Shown here piece after piece: positions 62,008-64,000 of a DNA stretch of 64,000 nucleotides. Numbering within the stretch: position 1 is the first letter of the stretch; the number at the start of each line of letters is the position of its first letter. Origin of the DNA: Achromobacter sp. UMC46 (GTDB lineage Bacteria; Pseudomonadota; Gammaproteobacteria; Burkholderiales; Burkholderiaceae_B); assembly GCF_014170335.1 (NCBI RefSeq), contig NZ_LZZS01000005.1:186001-250000 (forward strand), given 5' to 3'. A program made the translations under genes and the position numbers. Below the pieces are notes generated by a model. It was not told where the DNA came from, searched no databases, and saw only the letters and a program-made list of their open reading frames with translations.

Positions 62008-62352
62008 TCACACATTGCGGCCATCGTACGGGATGCGCGTCAACGCATTGATGTCCACGTTTTCCAGGCATCGCGCATTGACCGCCGCCGTCTCTTCGCC
62101 CTTGGGGCTGGCGCCAAAGCCAAACGGCGCGCAACCGCAGTTGGCGCAGAAATGGTGCGCAATCACATGCTTGTTGAACTTGTATGTCGACAGGCTCTGG
62201 GTGGGCGATGTGATGCGCAACTGCGCGCGCGGCACGAACCACAACAGATAGCCTTTGCGGCTACAGTGGGAACAGTTGCACTCCAGAACCTGCGATACGT
62301 CGCCATCGACTTCGAATCTTATCTGTCCGCAGTGGCAGCTACCTTGTTGCAT
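62008..62352 (-). CDS. GFA family zinc protein (glutathione-dependent formaldehyde-activating enzyme-like)
   Basis: 114 aa. Zinc-binding cysteines follow the family order: CHC (residues 6-8), CNCSHC (25-30) and CANCGC (69-74). AAGGAG lies nine bases before the ATG. GFA domain proteins were named for formaldehyde-glutathione adduct formation, but most small members have no proven activity. It stands alone between the AhpD-like and VOC genes. Confidence 0.9.
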   Translation of the reverse strand: MQQGSCHCGQIRFEVDGDVSQVLECNCSHCSRKGYLLWFVPRAQLRITSPTQSLSTYKFNKHVIAHHFCANCGCAPFGFGASPKGEETAAVNARCLENVDINALTRIPYDGRNV

Positions 62353-62444
62353 GGCCGGGCTCCTTTAAGCATCACGGGTCGGGCCTTCCATCATAGATCG
62401 GCCACGGCTGCCCCGGCACCTGCCCGCCCGACCAGGAAAACTTC

Positions 62445-62873
62445 ATGCCCCAACTCTCCGCCTACCTCAGCTTCGACGGCAACTGCGCCGACGCCCTGCA
62501 TTTCTACGAGCGCGTGCTGGGCGGCCGCATCGAAGCCATGATCCGCTACGCCGATGCCCCGCCCGACGCCGCCATGCCCGCCCTGTCCGCCGACGACGCC
62601 GAACGCATCATGTACGCGCGGCTGGCGCTGGACGAGCAGACCCTGATGGGCAGCGACGCCACCGCCGGGCACCCTTATCCCGGCAAGAAGGGCATGGCGC
62701 TGTCGCTGGCCTACCCCACGGTGTCGGATGCGCAACGCGTGTTCGAGCAATTGTCCGACGGCGGCACGGTGACCATGCCATTGCAGAAAACATTCTGGGC
62801 CGAGGCGTATGGCGCGCTGGTGGACCGGTTCGGAACGCGGTGGATGGTCAGCGGCGGCCGGCTGACGCACTAA
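62445..62873 (+). CDS. VOC family protein, PhnB-like
   Basis: 142 aa with two beta-alpha-beta-beta-beta repeats. LSAYLSFDGNCADALHFYERVLGGRIEAMIRY is split at ADALHFYE, followed by HPYPGKKGMALSLAYP and FWAEAYGALVDRFGTRWMV, typical of PhnB-type glyoxalase/bleomycin-resistance-fold proteins. The activity is unknown. Confidence 0.88.
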   Translation: MPQLSAYLSFDGNCADALHFYERVLGGRIEAMIRYADAPPDAAMPALSADDAERIMYARLALDEQTLMGSDATAGHPYPGKKGMALSLAYPTVSDAQRVFEQLSDGGTVTMPLQKTFWAEAYGALVDRFGTRWMVSGGRLTH

Positions 62874-62976
62874 GGCGCCTTGCAGTAATCTGGCAGCGCC
62901 CCTAGCTACCGGACGCGCCCGCCATGACTTTCCTTGCCAGCGCCACGCTGGGCGAACACGCGCACTGGGACGCCCC

Positions 62977-63300
62977 CACACTGACGCAGGCGTCATCGTG
63001 TCGGCCGTGGCCAATGAACTCGTCATCCTGCATCCCGACGGCCGCATCGCCACGCCGGCCGCCGCCGCGCTGATCGGCGGTCCGGCGCTCTACCTGCTGG
63101 GCAACGGCATCTACAAGACGGTGGTGTACGCCCGCTTCCCGCTGTCGCACGTGATCGGCCTGGCGCTGCCGGCCGTGTTGGCACCCGTGTCGTTCGTGAC
63201 CGACAATCTGATGGTGGGCGGCCTGACCACGCTGATCAAGATGCTGGTGGCGGTATGGGAAAGCGTGTCCCGACGCCGCGCGGCACAGGCCGCGCACTGA
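62977..63300 (+). pseudogene. C-terminal remnant of ltrA (low temperature requirement protein A)
   Basis: From about 62977 the frame encodes DAGVIVSAVANELVILHPDG, then AAALIGGPALYLLGNGIYK and FPLSHVIGLALPAVLAP, which are the last membrane segments of LtrA family proteins. A normal LtrA is about 350-400 residues; only about 105 remain. No matching N-terminal part precedes it: the preceding DNA carries a short ATG-initiated stretch in another frame (from 62924) that does not resemble LtrA. The gene is a 5'-deleted fragment. Confidence 0.75.
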
Positions 63301-63313
63301 ACCTGGCCCGGCG

Positions 63314-64000
63314 TCAGCCCCGACGTTTGCCGAACACCGACTTCGGCGCGCGGCCATGGAACCGCATGAACGCCGCGCTGAAGTTGGCGGGATGCCGGTA
63401 GCCCACGCGATACGCGGCCTGCGCCACCTGGCAGCCGGTCTCCAGCAGTTCCCAAGCGCGGCGCATCCGCAATTCAGTCAGCAGCCGGTGCGGACTGGTG
63501 CCGTAGAGCTTGCGGAACCCCTCCTTCAGCTTGAACTCGTTCAAGCCGGTAGCCAGGCACAAGTACTGCACCGTCAGCTCCCGATCCATCTGTTCCTGCA
63601 TCAAGGCCCGCGCCGCTTCCAACCGATCGATATCGGCCTGGCTGAGCCGGCCCGGCTCGGGCTCGGGCGCCAAGCCGCGCAATTGCCGCGACAACAATGT
63701 CAACGCACGGATATGGGCGTCCAGCGGGTCCGTGCCTGATGCCAATTCAAGGGCCGCTGCGGCCAACTCAGGCGAAGTCCTGCCTTGCGACAGCCGCCGC
63801 AGGCCTCCCGCACCCAGCAGGCTTTCCGCGCGTTCGTCGCCCGCATAGCGGCGCAGCACCGGTTCGCCGACCAGCAGGCGCAATTGCGACACCGTGGCGC
63901 CGCCCGAATAGCGGCGTTCCCCCTGGCTGCGCTGGAATGCCGTGACGGTCGTGTGGCCGCCGCGGAAATCCAGGCTGGCGCCATCCGCGCCCCGATAGGC
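63314..64000 (-). CDS. AraC family regulator, PchR/AlcR-like (5' end beyond window)
   Basis: At least 228 codons are present; the frame is open to the right edge without a convincing start. The C-terminal AraC double HTH is complete (TVQYLCLATGLNEFKLKEGF; GYRHPANFSAAFMRFHGRAP). The visible N-terminal part has GGHTTVTAFQRSQGERRYSG, which resembles siderophore-system regulators of the PchR/AlcR group. Control of iron acquisition genes to the right is therefore likely but cannot be seen here. Confidence 0.82.
   Translation of the reverse strand, partial: AYRGADGASLDFRGGHTTVTAFQRSQGERRYSGGATVSQLRLLVGEPVLRRYAGDERAESLLGAGGLRRLSQGRTSPELAAAALELASGTDPLDAHIRALTLLSRQLRGLAPEPEPGRLSQADIDRLEAARALMQEQMDRELTVQYLCLATGLNEFKLKEGFRKLYGTSPHRLLTELRMRRAWELLETGCQVAQAAYRVGYRHPANFSAAFMRFHGRAPKSVFGKRRG

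Overview
The window is GC-rich, densely packed chromosomal DNA with short intergenic gaps. It contains no rRNA, tRNA, CRISPR array, insertion sequence or prophage that I can recognise. Gene content (Lrp-dadA, a Bordetella-type porin, glpSTPQUV, imuA-imuB-dnaE2, many small LysR/ArsR/MarR-linked modules) suggests a betaproteobacterium of the Burkholderiales, most likely Alcaligenaceae close to Achromobacter or Bordetella. That placement is inferred from protein resemblance, not from a marker gene.

Layout. 1-7.8 kb: the end of a YhaO/YhaN-like nuclease-ATPase pair, dadA with a divergent Lrp-type regulator, a run of small membrane and RNA-binding proteins (DUF502, S4, Mrr-like, DUF2784), a repeat protein and an acyl-CoA dehydrogenase. 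8-11.2 kb: a thioredoxin-reductase-like flavoprotein behind a striking inverted repeat, a secreted alpha/beta hydrolase and a porin. 11.3-20.1 kb: a complete glycerol module, with the ABC importer glpSTPQUV on the minus strand and glpR-glpD on the plus strand. 20.1-28.1 kb: a small HD-GYP protein, a DJ-1-like protein, an MDR reductase, then a TetR-controlled tripartite ABC efflux pump. 28.1-34.2 kb: an atypical response-regulator-like protein, a YbaK-like deacylase, a FUSC protein, an NRDE protein, MAPEG and CPBP membrane proteins. 34.2-37.5 kb: an ArsR-ene-reductase pair, arfB, queE and queD. 37.6-42.8 kb: a MarR-controlled FUSC/DUF1656/HlyD/NodT efflux operon. 42.8-51 kb: an esterase, an amino-acid permease, a decayed hydratase gene and the SOS mutagenesis cassette imuA-imuB-dnaE2 behind a perfect LexA box. 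51-59.8 kb: an SGNH esterase, two LysR regulators, a Ser-rich I78-like lipoprotein, and a minus-strand operon joining a polar amino-acid ABC importer to an aminotransferase and an RraA-fold aldolase. 59.9-64 kb: ParB-like, Lon-N-like, AhpD-like, GFA and VOC proteins, an ltrA remnant and a partial AraC regulator.

How the genes work together. Glycerol import (GlpSTPQUV), oxidation of glycerol 3-phosphate (GlpD) and repression (GlpR) form one regulon; glycerol kinase is not in the window. The two GlpS/GlpT ATPases have complementary defects that predict one consensus and one degenerate ATP site. The 54.9-59.8 kb operon looks like uptake, transamination and aldol cleavage (or decarboxylation) of an acidic, possibly hydroxylated, amino acid, and is the best candidate here for an undescribed pathway. 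Several regulatory genes have clear AT-rich inverted repeats directly upstream, which makes the local control circuits readable.
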